A stretch of 46,749 nucleotides of DNA, taken from contig NZ_JAALLS010000019.1 of NCBI RefSeq assembly GCF_011059105.1, positions 1 through 46,749 on the forward strand, given 5' to 3'. Below, in pieces: positions 19,333 to 26,158 of this stretch. How positions within the stretch are numbered: the stretch's first letter is position 1; each line of letters starts with the position of its first letter. The DNA comes from Fodinibius halophilus. Lineage in GTDB: Bacteria > Bacteroidota > Rhodothermia > Balneolales > Balneolaceae. A program made the position numbers and the translations under genes. Below the pieces are notes generated by a model. That model was given only the letters and a program-made list of their open reading frames with translations, did no database searches and was not told where the DNA came from.

Positions 19333-19610
19333 ACCTAACCAGCGCATTTATTAGACTACCCTACCGAGTTGAGATGTGCAAAACCATCTCTCATATTTAA
19401 CAATACCAGCACGGCGGGAGACAGGCTAGCCCGCGCATAAGGCCTCGAGCCTAACGCCCCAGTCAGTCCTCCCGCCGATGGTATTACCAAAACCTAAATA
19501 GCATTCCGGCCGGGATTACTCCCAGGCATTTAATAAAGTCAGTTTCCGTAGTACATTTTTAACAAATACAACGCTATTTTGCACGCCCCTTATGCGCCAG
19601 GTCGTTAGGT
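19333..19610 (+). repeat. attC-like site 2 (composite or with internal insertion)
   Basis: ACCTAAC-CAGCGC at 19333-19345 is a good RYYYAAC core, and TATGCGCCAG-GTC-GTTAGGT at 19591-19610 is a good 3' half closely matching the 3' half of site 5. The outer cores are perfect complements. At 278 bp it is too long for a single attC (normally about 60-150). It contains an 84-bp GC-rich hairpin at 19402-19485 and a second core-like GCCTAACGCC at 19449. Confidence 0.6.
19402..19485. repeat. 84-bp GC-rich imperfect inverted repeat inside the site-2 spacer
   Basis: The arm AATACCAGCACGGCGGGAG (19402-19420) is complementary to CTCCCGCCGATGGTATT (19469-19485) apart from a small bulge. There is no flanking T-run, so it is not a typical terminator. 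It could be an attC-like fold, a small inserted element or a structured RNA. Confidence 0.7.
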
Positions 19611-19709
19611 GTTTGTCCAGTCTCCCATCTTTTGGAAAATAATTCCTTCTTATTTTAGTTATTAATATCTATTTTCTAGACAGACTAGACATAAAAACAG
19701 GAGGTAACT

Positions 19710-19964
19710 ATGAAGCTTGCAAAGTGGCAACTCCAAGAAGCCAAAAACAAATTCAGTGAAGTCGTCCGAAAAGCCACTGAAGAAGGTCCCCAAACCGTCA
19801 CCAAGCACGGGAAAGACAGTGTGGTCGTGCTTTCAGTGGAAGACTACCAAAAAATGGAACAGCCCAAGACGAGTCTTGTTGATTTTTTCCAACAATCTCC
19901 CCTTGCTTCCGTTGATTTGGACCTTGAACGAGATAAATCCCCTGCCCGAGATATTTCTTTATGA
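19710..19964 (+). CDS. Phd/YefM-type antitoxin (cassette 2)
   Basis: An 84-residue antitoxin that binds its operator through the N-terminal half (WQLQEAKNKFSEVVRKA, VTKHGKDSVVVLSVEDYQKM: the Phd/YefM signature) and neutralises the toxin with the acidic C-terminal half. AGGAGG at 19700-19705 is an unusually strong Shine-Dalgarno site for this genome. The stop overlaps the toxin start (ATGA, 19961-19964), which couples translation. A direct repeat CTAGAC about 20-35 bp upstream of the start may be part of the operator. Confidence 0.9.
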   Translation: MKLAKWQLQEAKNKFSEVVRKATEEGPQTVTKHGKDSVVVLSVEDYQKMEQPKTSLVDFFQQSPLASVDLDLERDKSPARDISL

Positions 19965-20395
19965 GCTATTTGATTGATACGTGTTGTATTTCTGAACTAG
20001 CAAAATCAAATCCTGACGAAAATGTTATCCAGTGGTTTTCCGATCATAATGAGTTTGACCTGTATCTGAGTGTTATTACTTTTGGAGAACTACGAAAAGG
20101 AATCGAAAAGCTGCCTTCTTCCAAAAGAAAACGTAGGCTTAATCACTGGATAAACGAAGATTTGTTGCATCGATTTAAAAATCGAGTTTTAGATGTTAGC
20201 TTGACCGAAGTAAACCAATGGGGAAAAGTTTTAGCCAAAGCAGAAAAAATGGGAACGGCGATTCCAGCTATCGATGCATTAATTGCAGCAACTGCTTTGG
20301 TCCATGACTTTGCTGTCGTAACCGGAAATACAAACGATATGAAAGCTTCAGGGGTAGAATTGATCAATCCCTGGAAATATAATGCAAACACCTAA
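19961..20395 (+). CDS. VapC/FitB-type PIN-domain toxin ribonuclease (cassette 2)
   Basis: 144 residues with the acidic PIN active site: Asp6 (LIDTCCISE), Glu43 (FGELRKG), Asp105 (AIDALIAATA) and Asp126 (TGNTNDM). Such toxins cleave tRNA or rRNA when freed from the antitoxin. It is translationally coupled to the Phd-type antitoxin. Its stop codon lies inside the attC core ACCTAAC (20390-20396), so the gene runs right into the recombination site. Confidence 0.92.
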   Translation: MSYLIDTCCISELAKSNPDENVIQWFSDHNEFDLYLSVITFGELRKGIEKLPSSKRKRRLNHWINEDLLHRFKNRVLDVSLTEVNQWGKVLAKAEKMGTAIPAIDALIAATALVHDFAVVTGNTNDMKASGVELINPWKYNANT

Positions 20396-20415
20396 CCGGC
20401 GCTTACCCTTAGCTA
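20390..20415 (+). repeat. attC-like site 3, 5' half only
   Basis: ACCTAAC-CGGCGC is a good 5' core, but no matching GTTRRRY half follows. Instead the sequence passes within about 30 bp into an IS110-family remnant, so the site appears truncated. Confidence 0.5.
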
Positions 20416-20419
20416 AGAG

Positions 20420-20712
20420 TCAAATAAAAGTTTTAAAAAGAAGGCATAAGACGCACCTCGCCCGACCCTGCTCGTTTTGTTTTCTTACTGCCAAATAGCA
20501 AACATAGCTGGCTAACTGGCGGGCGCTTGGGAATCGCAGAAACCCATCCGTGATGCATAACAGCAGAATTGCTGTTTCCCGACCAATCCCCAGAATTGTT
20601 AGCAACGCAGCCAACCTACGTTTGTAATGTTCCTCAGCCAACTCATCTAATCGCGGCTCCACGCGAGCGATCTGGGCTTGAAGTTTTGCTTGCTGAGTGG
20701 AAATGGTAGAAA
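20420..20712 (-). pseudogene. IS110-family transposase remnant
   Basis: Read on the minus strand, from about 20712 down to 20460, the translation gives STQQAKLQAQIARVEPRLDE, then LLTILGIGRETAILLLCITD and FLRFPSARQLASYV. This is the central helical segment and the start of the Transposase_20 domain of IS110/IS116 transposases. The DEDD catalytic N-terminus and the rest of the C-terminus are missing, and the frame decays near 20460. It overlaps the start of the broken mazF gene on the other strand and abuts the truncated attC of cassette 2. Confidence 0.8.
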
Positions 20713-21038
20713 AATAAAAGATCGGACGATTTGATGTTTACCTTATTTCCTTAAATCCGACCGAAGGCTCTGAAATCAAAAAAACACCTGCTTGCCTGAT
20801 CATCTCCCCTGATGAAATGAACCGGCATATCCGAACGGTCATTATAGCCCCGATGACCTCAGCTATTAAAAACTATCCAACACGCGTGACCATAACTTTG
20901 CAGAAAAAACGCGGACAAATCGTGTTAGATCAAATCCGGACGGTCGACAAAAAACGACTCATCAAAAAGCTGGGAACGATTAGTTCAACAGCACAAGAAA
21001 AAACGCTAAGTACTCTTCACGAAATGTTTGCCCCATAG
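20703..21038 (+). pseudogene. MazF/PemK-type toxin pseudogene
   Basis: The frame from ATG 20703 reads MVEK, then TAA at 20715, then an otherwise complete MazF: FDVYLISLNPTEGSEI, CLIISPDEMN, IVLDQIRTVDKKRL, LHEMFAP. The family's KKTRPCLI motif is here KKTPACLI, so the catalytic Arg is lost. No antitoxin gene precedes it; that place is occupied by the IS110 remnant. With a premature stop and a missing active-site residue it is very likely inactive. An internal start at 20817 would omit the fold's first strands. Confidence 0.85.
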
Positions 21039-21046
21039 CCGTGTAC

Positions 21047-21169
21047 ACATTACCAGGCGCATCAACCTGACGTGACCTTGCTTTTGGCCCAGCTTGATTG
21101 CAGATTTGTAGAAATATTAATTCAATAGCGGATTTGCATCCACGCAGCTTATCCGCCATCCCGCTAGCT
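21047..21169 (+). repeat. attC-like site 4 (123 bp)
   Basis: The 5' half has ACCAGGCGCATCAACCTGAC and GTGACC. The 3' half has CACGCAGCTTATCCGCCATC followed by CCGCTAGCT, with one mismatch to the GTTRRR core. The halves pair imperfectly with bulges. It is about 80% like site 6 by eye, including the central segment with TTGATTGCAGA. Confidence 0.7.
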
Positions 21170-21245
21170 AACCTATTCTCTCTTTGTCACCTGTGCTTTC
21201 TTTCAGTATATTTATAGTATATAAAAAGACAAAATATATACCATT

Positions 21246-21533
21246 ATGAATTCCATTTCGATATCCAAAGATATAGAACCCCTCTCGGAGTTTCGCAAGA
21301 AATCAGCTGATTTTATTAAGCGCCTTAAAAAAGAAAAACAACCCATCATTCTGACACAACACGGTAAAAGTGCGGCAGTATTGATGGATGTGACCGAATA
21401 CGAGCGCTTTTCCAAGAAGTTGGAATTGCTGGAAGACTTACTCGAAGCCAAACAACAGGTAGAAAAAGGAGAAACCTACACGATGGATGAAGCCAGGAAA
21501 CGTATTGAAAAGCACCTGTCTAAATGGAAATAA
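21246..21533 (+). CDS. Phd/YefM-type antitoxin (cassette 4)
   Basis: 95 residues. The N-terminal signature EFRKKSADFIKRLKKEKQP and ILTQHGKSAAVLMDVTEYER identifies the Phd/YefM fold; the C-terminus is a charged helix (LLEAKQQVEKGETYTMDEAR) that should wrap the toxin. It overlaps the toxin gene start by 10 bp. The upstream AT-rich stretch with repeated TATA steps (21209-21240) is a likely promoter/operator. It sits 83 bp after the attC core at 21163. Confidence 0.9.
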   Translation: MNSISISKDIEPLSEFRKKSADFIKRLKKEKQPIILTQHGKSAAVLMDVTEYERFSKKLELLEDLLEAKQQVEKGETYTMDEARKRIEKHLSKWK

Positions 21534-21814
21534 TTTTAACAGATCGGTTTCTGGGGCGTATTGAAGAGTTTTCAGATTATATAGCGCTTAATGATATTCC
21601 AACGGCTGTAAATTGGGCAAATGAGATCTTTGACCAATGTGAACAACTGCGATCTCATCCGGAAAGTGGGCGTATTGTTCCGGAATTTGGACAACCTGAA
21701 ATCCGGGAACTGATTCATGGAAATTACCGGTTGATTTACGAAGTCAAGACCAACCAAGTCGATATGCTTACTATTTGGCATACGAGCCAGGAATTACCAG
21801 ATAAACCCGAATAG
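21524..21814 (+). CDS. RelE/ParE-superfamily toxin (cassette 4)
   Basis: 96 residues with the RelE/ParE fold: two N-terminal helices (FLGRIEEFSDYIALNDIPTA), LRSHPESGRIVPEFG, and the C-terminal strand hairpin ELIHGNYRLIYEVKTNQVDM with LTIWHTSQE. The pattern fits the ParE-like branch (possible gyrase or ribosome-linked target) and does not decide between them. It overlaps its antitoxin by 10 bp and ends 5 bp before attC-like site 5. Confidence 0.9.
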   Translation: MEIILTDRFLGRIEEFSDYIALNDIPTAVNWANEIFDQCEQLRSHPESGRIVPEFGQPEIRELIHGNYRLIYEVKTNQVDMLTIWHTSQELPDKPE

Positions 21815-21818
21815 GATT

Positions 21819-21942
21819 CGCTAACAAGCAGATTAACCTGATGTGGTACGGGCTTTTCAACAACCCCTTCCCTTGCAGTTCCCGTATTATCTTCTAAATT
21901 CACTTGTAATCACCACGCAGCTTATCCGTCAGGCCGTTAGGC
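21819..21942 (+). repeat. attC-like site 5 (124 bp)
   Basis: GCTAACAAGCAGATTAACCT followed by GATGTGG opens the site. CCACGCAGCTTATCCGTCAG followed by GCCGTTAGGC closes it with a perfect GTTRRRY core at 21936. The outer arms pair imperfectly. Confidence 0.78.
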
Positions 21943-21974
21943 ACATTTCCGAAAATTGTTTCCTTTCTAAAAAA

Positions 21975-21990
21975 GTACTACTTTAGTATC
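21975..21990. promoter_or_regulatory. possible toxin-antitoxin operator
   Basis: GTACTA-CTT-TAGTAT is a near-perfect dyad directly in front of the antitoxin start at 21994, where autoregulatory Phd-type operators usually lie. Confidence 0.35.
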
Positions 21991-21993
21991 ACT

Positions 21994-22251
21994 ATGAAAA
22001 CAGAACTCGTGACCACATTGAAACGCCAGGCTACCAAGCTTCTTGCCGAACTTCGGGAAGAGAAAGAACCGGTGCTTATTACCGAGCATGGAAAACCATC
22101 CGCTTACCTAGTTGATGTTGAGCAATTTGAACAAATCCAGAAAAAACTTAAGCTGCTCGAAGGATTAGCACGTGGTGAAAAAGCTATTTTACAAGATCGT
22201 GTTGTCTCACATGAGGAGGCTAAAAAGCGAATGGAACGATGGCTCAAGTAA
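21994..22251 (+). CDS. Phd/YefM-type antitoxin (cassette 5)
   Basis: 85 residues with the family pattern LKRQATKLLAELREEKEPVL, ITEHGKPSAYLVDVEQFEQI and a C-terminal charged helix ending KKRMERWLK. It resembles the cassette 4 antitoxin in the C-terminal portion (LELLE / LKLLE; EARKRIEKHL / EAKKRMERWL), so the two are diverged relatives. It overlaps the toxin gene by 13 bp and starts 58 bp after the GTTAGGC core. Confidence 0.9.
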   Translation: MKTELVTTLKRQATKLLAELREEKEPVLITEHGKPSAYLVDVEQFEQIQKKLKLLEGLARGEKAILQDRVVSHEEAKKRMERWLK

Positions 22252-22541
22252 TTTGGACCGAGCCTGCTCTTCAAGATTTGGATCAAATCGCCGATTATAT
22301 TTCTCTCGATAATCCAGCTGCGGCCAAAAAATTAGTTCATCGTTGTTTTAACCGAGTCGAGAATTTAAATCAACATCCCAAACTGGGAAAAGCTGTTCCT
22401 GAGTTGGGAGAGTCAGTTTATCGGCAGTTGGATCTTTCTCCTTGTCGCATTTTCTACCGAATTGACAATGGTACGATTTATATCATCCATGTTATGAGAG
22501 CCGAGCAGTTGCTTCATCTTAACATCCTCAAATCACGGTAA
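22239..22541 (+). CDS. RelE/ParE-superfamily toxin (cassette 5)
   Basis: 100 residues. WTEPALQDLDQIADYISLDN and PAAAKKLVHRCFNRVENL form the N-terminal helical hairpin, LNQHPKLGKAVPELGESVYR the first strands, and CRIFYRIDNGTIYIIHVMRA the C-terminal strands with the conserved Arg/Tyr typical of RelE/ParE. Its stop is 5 bp upstream of attC-like site 6. Confidence 0.92.
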   Translation: MAQVIWTEPALQDLDQIADYISLDNPAAAKKLVHRCFNRVENLNQHPKLGKAVPELGESVYRQLDLSPCRIFYRIDNGTIYIIHVMRAEQLLHLNILKSR

Positions 22542-22546
22542 AATGT

Positions 22547-22668
22547 ACCTAGCAAGCGCATCAATCGGACGTGGCCTTTCTTTTGGCCCGGTTTGATTGC
22601 AGACTTGTACAAATATTAATCTAATACGGTACTTGGTGCCACGCAGGTTATCCGCCATCCCGTTAGCG
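22547..22668 (+). repeat. attC-like site 6 (122 bp)
   Basis: ACCTAGC-AAGCGCATCAATC-GGACGTGGC opens the site and GCCACGCAGG-TTATCCGCC-ATCC-CGTTAGCG closes it. The arms pair with several unpaired bases. The central part closely matches site 4. Confidence 0.75.
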
Positions 22669-22691
22669 CTACTTACAAATAAGTTCTTATC

Positions 22692-23879
22692 ATGAATATT
22701 TTAAGGAACTTTTTCTCGGAATACTTTTTCTTTTGGACAAACCTATTGCTTAAAAGACCAGAAGCTAAGCTTTTTCTATGTGGATGTCTTTTGTGTTTTG
22801 TGCAAAGTTGCAATCATGAAGACTCATCTAATTCTGCGGGAAAAACAGATTTTGTAGAATCAACGGAGCTTAAAAACTACGAAACCCTTGTGGATCTGGA
22901 GGAAAATAAGTTAGCAACACCTGTTATAATTAGGCATGGGAGTGATTCTACCTTTTTTGTCTATGATGTCAGGCAACAACAAGTATTGAAAATGGATAAA
23001 AAAGGTACAATTATAAATAAAATAGGCAGAACAGGTCGAGGTCCCGGAGAATATTTATTCGTTAATAACATGTTCGTGAGGGAGCAACATCTATATATAA
23101 TTGATATTGTTCAATTCATGATTCATAAATACGATATGGAGGGTAACTTCGTATCCTCATTTAATTTTGGTGAAATAGCGGGTCAACCAACGATACCGCC
23201 ACCAGGAATCGGTCTAGTAACGGCAAATGAAATTGATAACCAGCCTTATGTAAACCTGCAGGGAGATATTATATTATCTAATGTGAATGTAGGGGATAAA
23301 AGTGAACATATTTTTCAAATAATAGACTGGGAGAAGAAAAAACAGCTTTCAGAGTTGGGTGAAGTTCCCGAGGGAAGCTCCTTTGTACTGGATAATCAAA
23401 AATTGAGAAATGAAGCGACCGATGGAAAAGTCCCCTCATTTTATAAACCCAACAGTTTTCCGGTTCAAGATCGTGACAATCCTAATGAATACTTTGTTAT
23501 CTACAGTTCTCTTTCCCAAATAGCTAAGTATGCTGCAAACGGAGGGAAGCTGTGGGAAAAAAATATAAATACTACAGAAACGAATAGTATTAGAACCCGT
23601 TTTTTTGACGCGATGGACCGAATGAGTAATTCTCCTGATATAAGAGATAGAGTTGGTTTAGAATATTATTCTTCAGGATTCAGTAATAATGAAGGCGATC
23701 TTTACCTAGTGGTTAATACAAGTCCAGTGATGATTCATCAGTATAATAATGCTGGTAAACTCCTGCATAAATATAAATTTTCTTCCAAAAATATTACTCC
23801 TGTTCTTGATATTGATTTTGCCAATAGTCGAATACTTGCTGCATCTGAAAAAGGCGAAATTCGGGCCTATCCTTTTTAG
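22692..23879 (+). CDS. six-bladed beta-propeller lipoprotein (cassette 6)
   Basis: 395 residues. A hydrophobic stretch and FVQSC give a lipobox with Cys40, so it is probably a lipoprotein. The body has the repeats of Bacteroidota six-bladed propeller (NHL/BF3164-like) proteins, e.g. GTIINKIGRTGRGPGEYLFV and NNMFVREQHLYIIDIVQFMI. Such proteins are usually surface or periplasmic and of unknown function. It starts 30 bp after the attC core at 22662. The coding sequence is more AT-rich than the flanking core genes, consistent with acquisition. Confidence 0.75.
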   Translation: MNILRNFFSEYFFFWTNLLLKRPEAKLFLCGCLLCFVQSCNHEDSSNSAGKTDFVESTELKNYETLVDLEENKLATPVIIRHGSDSTFFVYDVRQQQVLKMDKKGTIINKIGRTGRGPGEYLFVNNMFVREQHLYIIDIVQFMIHKYDMEGNFVSSFNFGEIAGQPTIPPPGIGLVTANEIDNQPYVNLQGDIILSNVNVGDKSEHIFQIIDWEKKKQLSELGEVPEGSSFVLDNQKLRNEATDGKVPSFYKPNSFPVQDRDNPNEYFVIYSSLSQIAKYAANGGKLWEKNINTTETNSIRTRFFDAMDRMSNSPDIRDRVGLEYYSSGFSNNEGDLYLVVNTSPVMIHQYNNAGKLLHKYKFSSKNITPVLDIDFANSRILAASEKGEIRAYPF

Positions 23880-23898
23880 AAGTAGTTTGTCTGAGCTT

Positions 23899-23990
23899 GC
23901 GTTAACCCGCGCTTCAACGGGACGTGCCTCGCTCTCCTACGCTTTAACCCCAAAGCTTCGGTGAGCATGCCCTTACCCCTTTAGTTGGTA
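23899..23990 (+). repeat. attC-like site 7 (about 92 bp)
   Basis: GCGTTAACCCGCGCTTCAAC and GGGACGTGCC form the left arm. GGTGAGCATGCCC and the weak core GTTGGTA (23984) form the right arm, with bulged pairing. It differs in family from sites 4-6. Confidence 0.5.
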
Positions 23991-24008
23991 TACTAATAAC
24001 AATTCTAT

Positions 24009-24521
24009 ATGCCAATTATTCGCAAGGTCGTTAACGTGCTGATAAAACATTTTCATTATGTCTTCAATAAGAGGCCAAGTGAAAAGTTATTAGAATTTAT
24101 GACTCCCTATCCCAATCATGTGCAAAATAAAGCACTTGGGCTAAGAGCATTGGTACTCAGGCAAGCCCCAAATTCATTCGAGCTGATCTACGATTCATAT
24201 AATGCACTTTCTACCGCATTCAGCTTTACAAGTGATTTAGGTAATGCATTTTGCCATATCGCGTTATACAGTAAGCACCTAAATTTGGGATTTAACCATG
24301 GTACAGCATTGGAAGATCCTGATAATCTTCTAAATGGTTCCGGTAAACGAACTCGGCATTTAAAAATAAAAAAGGACAAGGACTTAGAAACCCCTTATGT
24401 TCAAAGTTTTATTGAAAAAGCCATTGCACATATTAATAAAAGGTTTCCTGATGTGGAGCCGTCTTCAGATGCGAAAGTAATTGTAAAATCAGTTTTTGAT
24501 AATAAAAGAAGACCGTACTAG
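24009..24521 (+). CDS. DUF1801-domain protein (cassette 7)
   Basis: 170 residues with the DUF1801/YdhG-like pattern: LRALVLRQAPNSFELIYDSY, a strand with HLNLGFNHGTALEDPDNLLN, then GSGKRTRHLKIKK. The family resembles frataxin-like small domains and has no established reaction. It starts 25 bp after the end of site 7. The C-terminal ~40 residues (KRFPDVEPSSDAKVIVKSVF) are outside the usual domain. Confidence 0.75.
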   Translation: MPIIRKVVNVLIKHFHYVFNKRPSEKLLEFMTPYPNHVQNKALGLRALVLRQAPNSFELIYDSYNALSTAFSFTSDLGNAFCHIALYSKHLNLGFNHGTALEDPDNLLNGSGKRTRHLKIKKDKDLETPYVQSFIEKAIAHINKRFPDVEPSSDAKVIVKSVFDNKRRPY

Positions 24522-24529
24522 TAGATTTA

Positions 24530-24640
24530 GCAGGCTGGCCAGCGCTTCAAACAGACAGGCCCCGCTTCCCTGCACCGAGGGATTCCTTTTAGCAACAGGT
24601 ATGGCTTCGGTAGCAGACCACTGCCGGTTTCTGCTTTGTT
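24530..24640 (+). repeat. degenerate attC-like site 8
   Basis: CAGCGCTTCAAACAGACAGG-CCCCGCTTCCC aligns with the left half of site 7 (CGCGCTTCAACGGGACGTGC). The right half (GGCTTCGGTAGCAGACC) is weakly similar and no clear GTTRRRY is present. Confidence 0.35.
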
Positions 24641-24766
24641 CTCTGTTCATTATTCCTCATTATTTCTTAACATTATGTAATGGGATATATCGCTAGATAG
24701 CTGCTATATTCTAGAAACATCAGATTTTAAAAAGCTTATACAAGAGCTTGAAACAATGTAGGCAAT

Positions 24767-25339
24767 ATGAATAGTGAAAGTGAATTTATAGAGTTTATCA
24801 AAACTATTACGGACTTACCTGCTGAACAGGAAGATAAGTTTCGGGCTCTTATTTCTGTCAAAAATATTAACAAGGGAGAGCACTTTGTTCGGGCGGGAAG
24901 GAATTCTAAAACTATTGCCTTTGTAAAAAAGGGGTTATTCCGGTATTACTATACTAGTGAGGATGGAGTAGAGTTCACTAAGGGTTTCTTTGATGTTAAT
25001 TCGGTGTTAAGTGCCTATGATGCAATTCTTGAAAACAGTCCGGCCCACTACTCCATCGAGGCACTGGAAGACGCTATCATTGAGGCCGTAGATTACTACA
25101 AGTTTCGCCAATTATTTTCAGAAGATCCCTGCTGGAATAATTTTTTGGTCGCTCTTCTTCAGAAAGGATATCTGGCCAAGGTACGGCGAGAACGCGAATT
25201 TTTATTGATGAATGCCGAACAGCGATATCATTCTTTTTTGGAACGATATCCTGATCTGGAAAAGAGAGTCAAACAGCATATTATTGCCTCCTACATAGGG
25301 ATCACTCCTGAATCGCTCAGCAGAATCCGAAAAAAATAA
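24767..25339 (+). CDS. Crp/Fnr-type cyclic-nucleotide-binding-domain regulator
   Basis: 190 residues. The N-terminal ~120 residues form a cNMP-binding beta-roll (KNINKGEHFVRAGRNSKTIA, FVKKGLFRYYYTSEDG, FTKGFFDVNSVLSAYDAILE) of the diverged Bacteroidota kind that usually lacks nucleotide contacts. The C-terminus has a helix-turn-helix ending ASYIGITPESLSRIRKK. Located 78 bp upstream of an SDR gene on the same strand, it may regulate the following operon. Confidence 0.88.
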   Translation: MNSESEFIEFIKTITDLPAEQEDKFRALISVKNINKGEHFVRAGRNSKTIAFVKKGLFRYYYTSEDGVEFTKGFFDVNSVLSAYDAILENSPAHYSIEALEDAIIEAVDYYKFRQLFSEDPCWNNFLVALLQKGYLAKVRREREFLLMNAEQRYHSFLERYPDLEKRVKQHIIASYIGITPESLSRIRKK

Positions 25340-25417
25340 GGTCTATTAACATAGATCAATGATCGCCCACCGGTAAGTCCCTAGGTTGTACCATAATCAA
25401 AAACTAATACAACAATT

Positions 25418-26155
25418 ATGGTACTTGAAAACAACACCATCCTTATAACCGGGGGTAGTTCTGGCATTGGTTTAGAACTGGCCAAAAGGCTTTTGAAAAG
25501 GAACAATAAAGTCCTGATATGCGGCAGAACCCTCGAAAGGCTGCAACGAGCCAAGCAACAATTGCCGGACCTTCATTACCTGCAATGTGACATATCAAAT
25601 CCGTCGGATTGTGAGCGATTACGCACCTGGGTCCGAGAAGAACATGCTGATTGTAATATCTTGATCAATAATGCTGCCACTGTTCACGTCGAAAATTTTC
25701 ACCAAGATGATGATATACTTGAGAAGGCAGATACAGAAATACAGACCAACTTGATGGCTCCCATCAGACTATCAAAGCTGTTTGCCCCCATCCTGAGCAC
25801 CAACGAAAATCCCGCTATTATAAATATCACAACCGGACTCGTATATGTGCCGCGTACGATCTACCCATTTTATAATGCTACCAAGTCGGCATTGCATTCA
25901 TTTACTCAGGTTCTGAGATCCCAATCAGAACATTTGCCGATTAATATTATTGAAGTCCAATTTCCGGCTGTTGACACCCCTTGGCACAAGGGGACCCCTC
26001 CTGATATCGCTATTTCGCCAGAAGAGGCAGTCAAAAAAATGATGACGGGAATTGCTACAGGAGCCGAAGAGGTGAAGGTGGGTAAGGTCAAACTGCTCTA
26101 CTTTCTCTCCCGCATTGCACCTCAATTTGCCTTTCGCAAACTAAATAGCTTATAA
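25418..26155 (+). CDS. short-chain dehydrogenase/reductase (DltE-like)
   Basis: 245 residues. The NAD(P)-binding motif TGGSSGIG, the LINNAA motif, the catalytic Ser/Thr region INITTGLVYV and the YNATKSA motif (Tyr-x-x-x-Lys) are intact. Overall it resembles DltE-type SDRs. Substrate unknown. It is followed after 3 bp by a membrane methyltransferase-like gene, so the two are probably cotranscribed. Confidence 0.9.
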   Translation: MVLENNTILITGGSSGIGLELAKRLLKRNNKVLICGRTLERLQRAKQQLPDLHYLQCDISNPSDCERLRTWVREEHADCNILINNAATVHVENFHQDDDILEKADTEIQTNLMAPIRLSKLFAPILSTNENPAIINITTGLVYVPRTIYPFYNATKSALHSFTQVLRSQSEHLPINIIEVQFPAVDTPWHKGTPPDIAISPEEAVKKMMTGIATGAEEVKVGKVKLLYFLSRIAPQFAFRKLNSL

Positions 26156-26158
26156 CCA

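Larger units (their letters stand above)
18447..23990 (+). mobile_element. integron gene-cassette array lacking an integrase (CALIN-like)
   Basis: Six successive genes or gene pairs on the plus strand are separated by imperfect palindromes whose 3' ends carry attC-type cores: GTTAGGT (18447, 19604), GCTAGCT (21163), GTTAGGC (21936), GTTAGCG (22662), GTTGGTA (23984). Each gene starts 18-106 bp after such a core and the next palindrome begins close to its stop codon, which is the cassette architecture. The sites at 21047, 21819 and 22547 are 122-124 bp long and share sequence, as in chromosomal integrons. No tyrosine-recombinase intI gene is present in the window. The first boundary (18447) is a lone core. 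The identification rests on pattern, not on a covariance-model search. Confidence 0.72.

Noticed and set aside
19402-19485. Transcription terminator for the HNH gene
   Set aside because: The stem is strong but no T-run follows on either strand.
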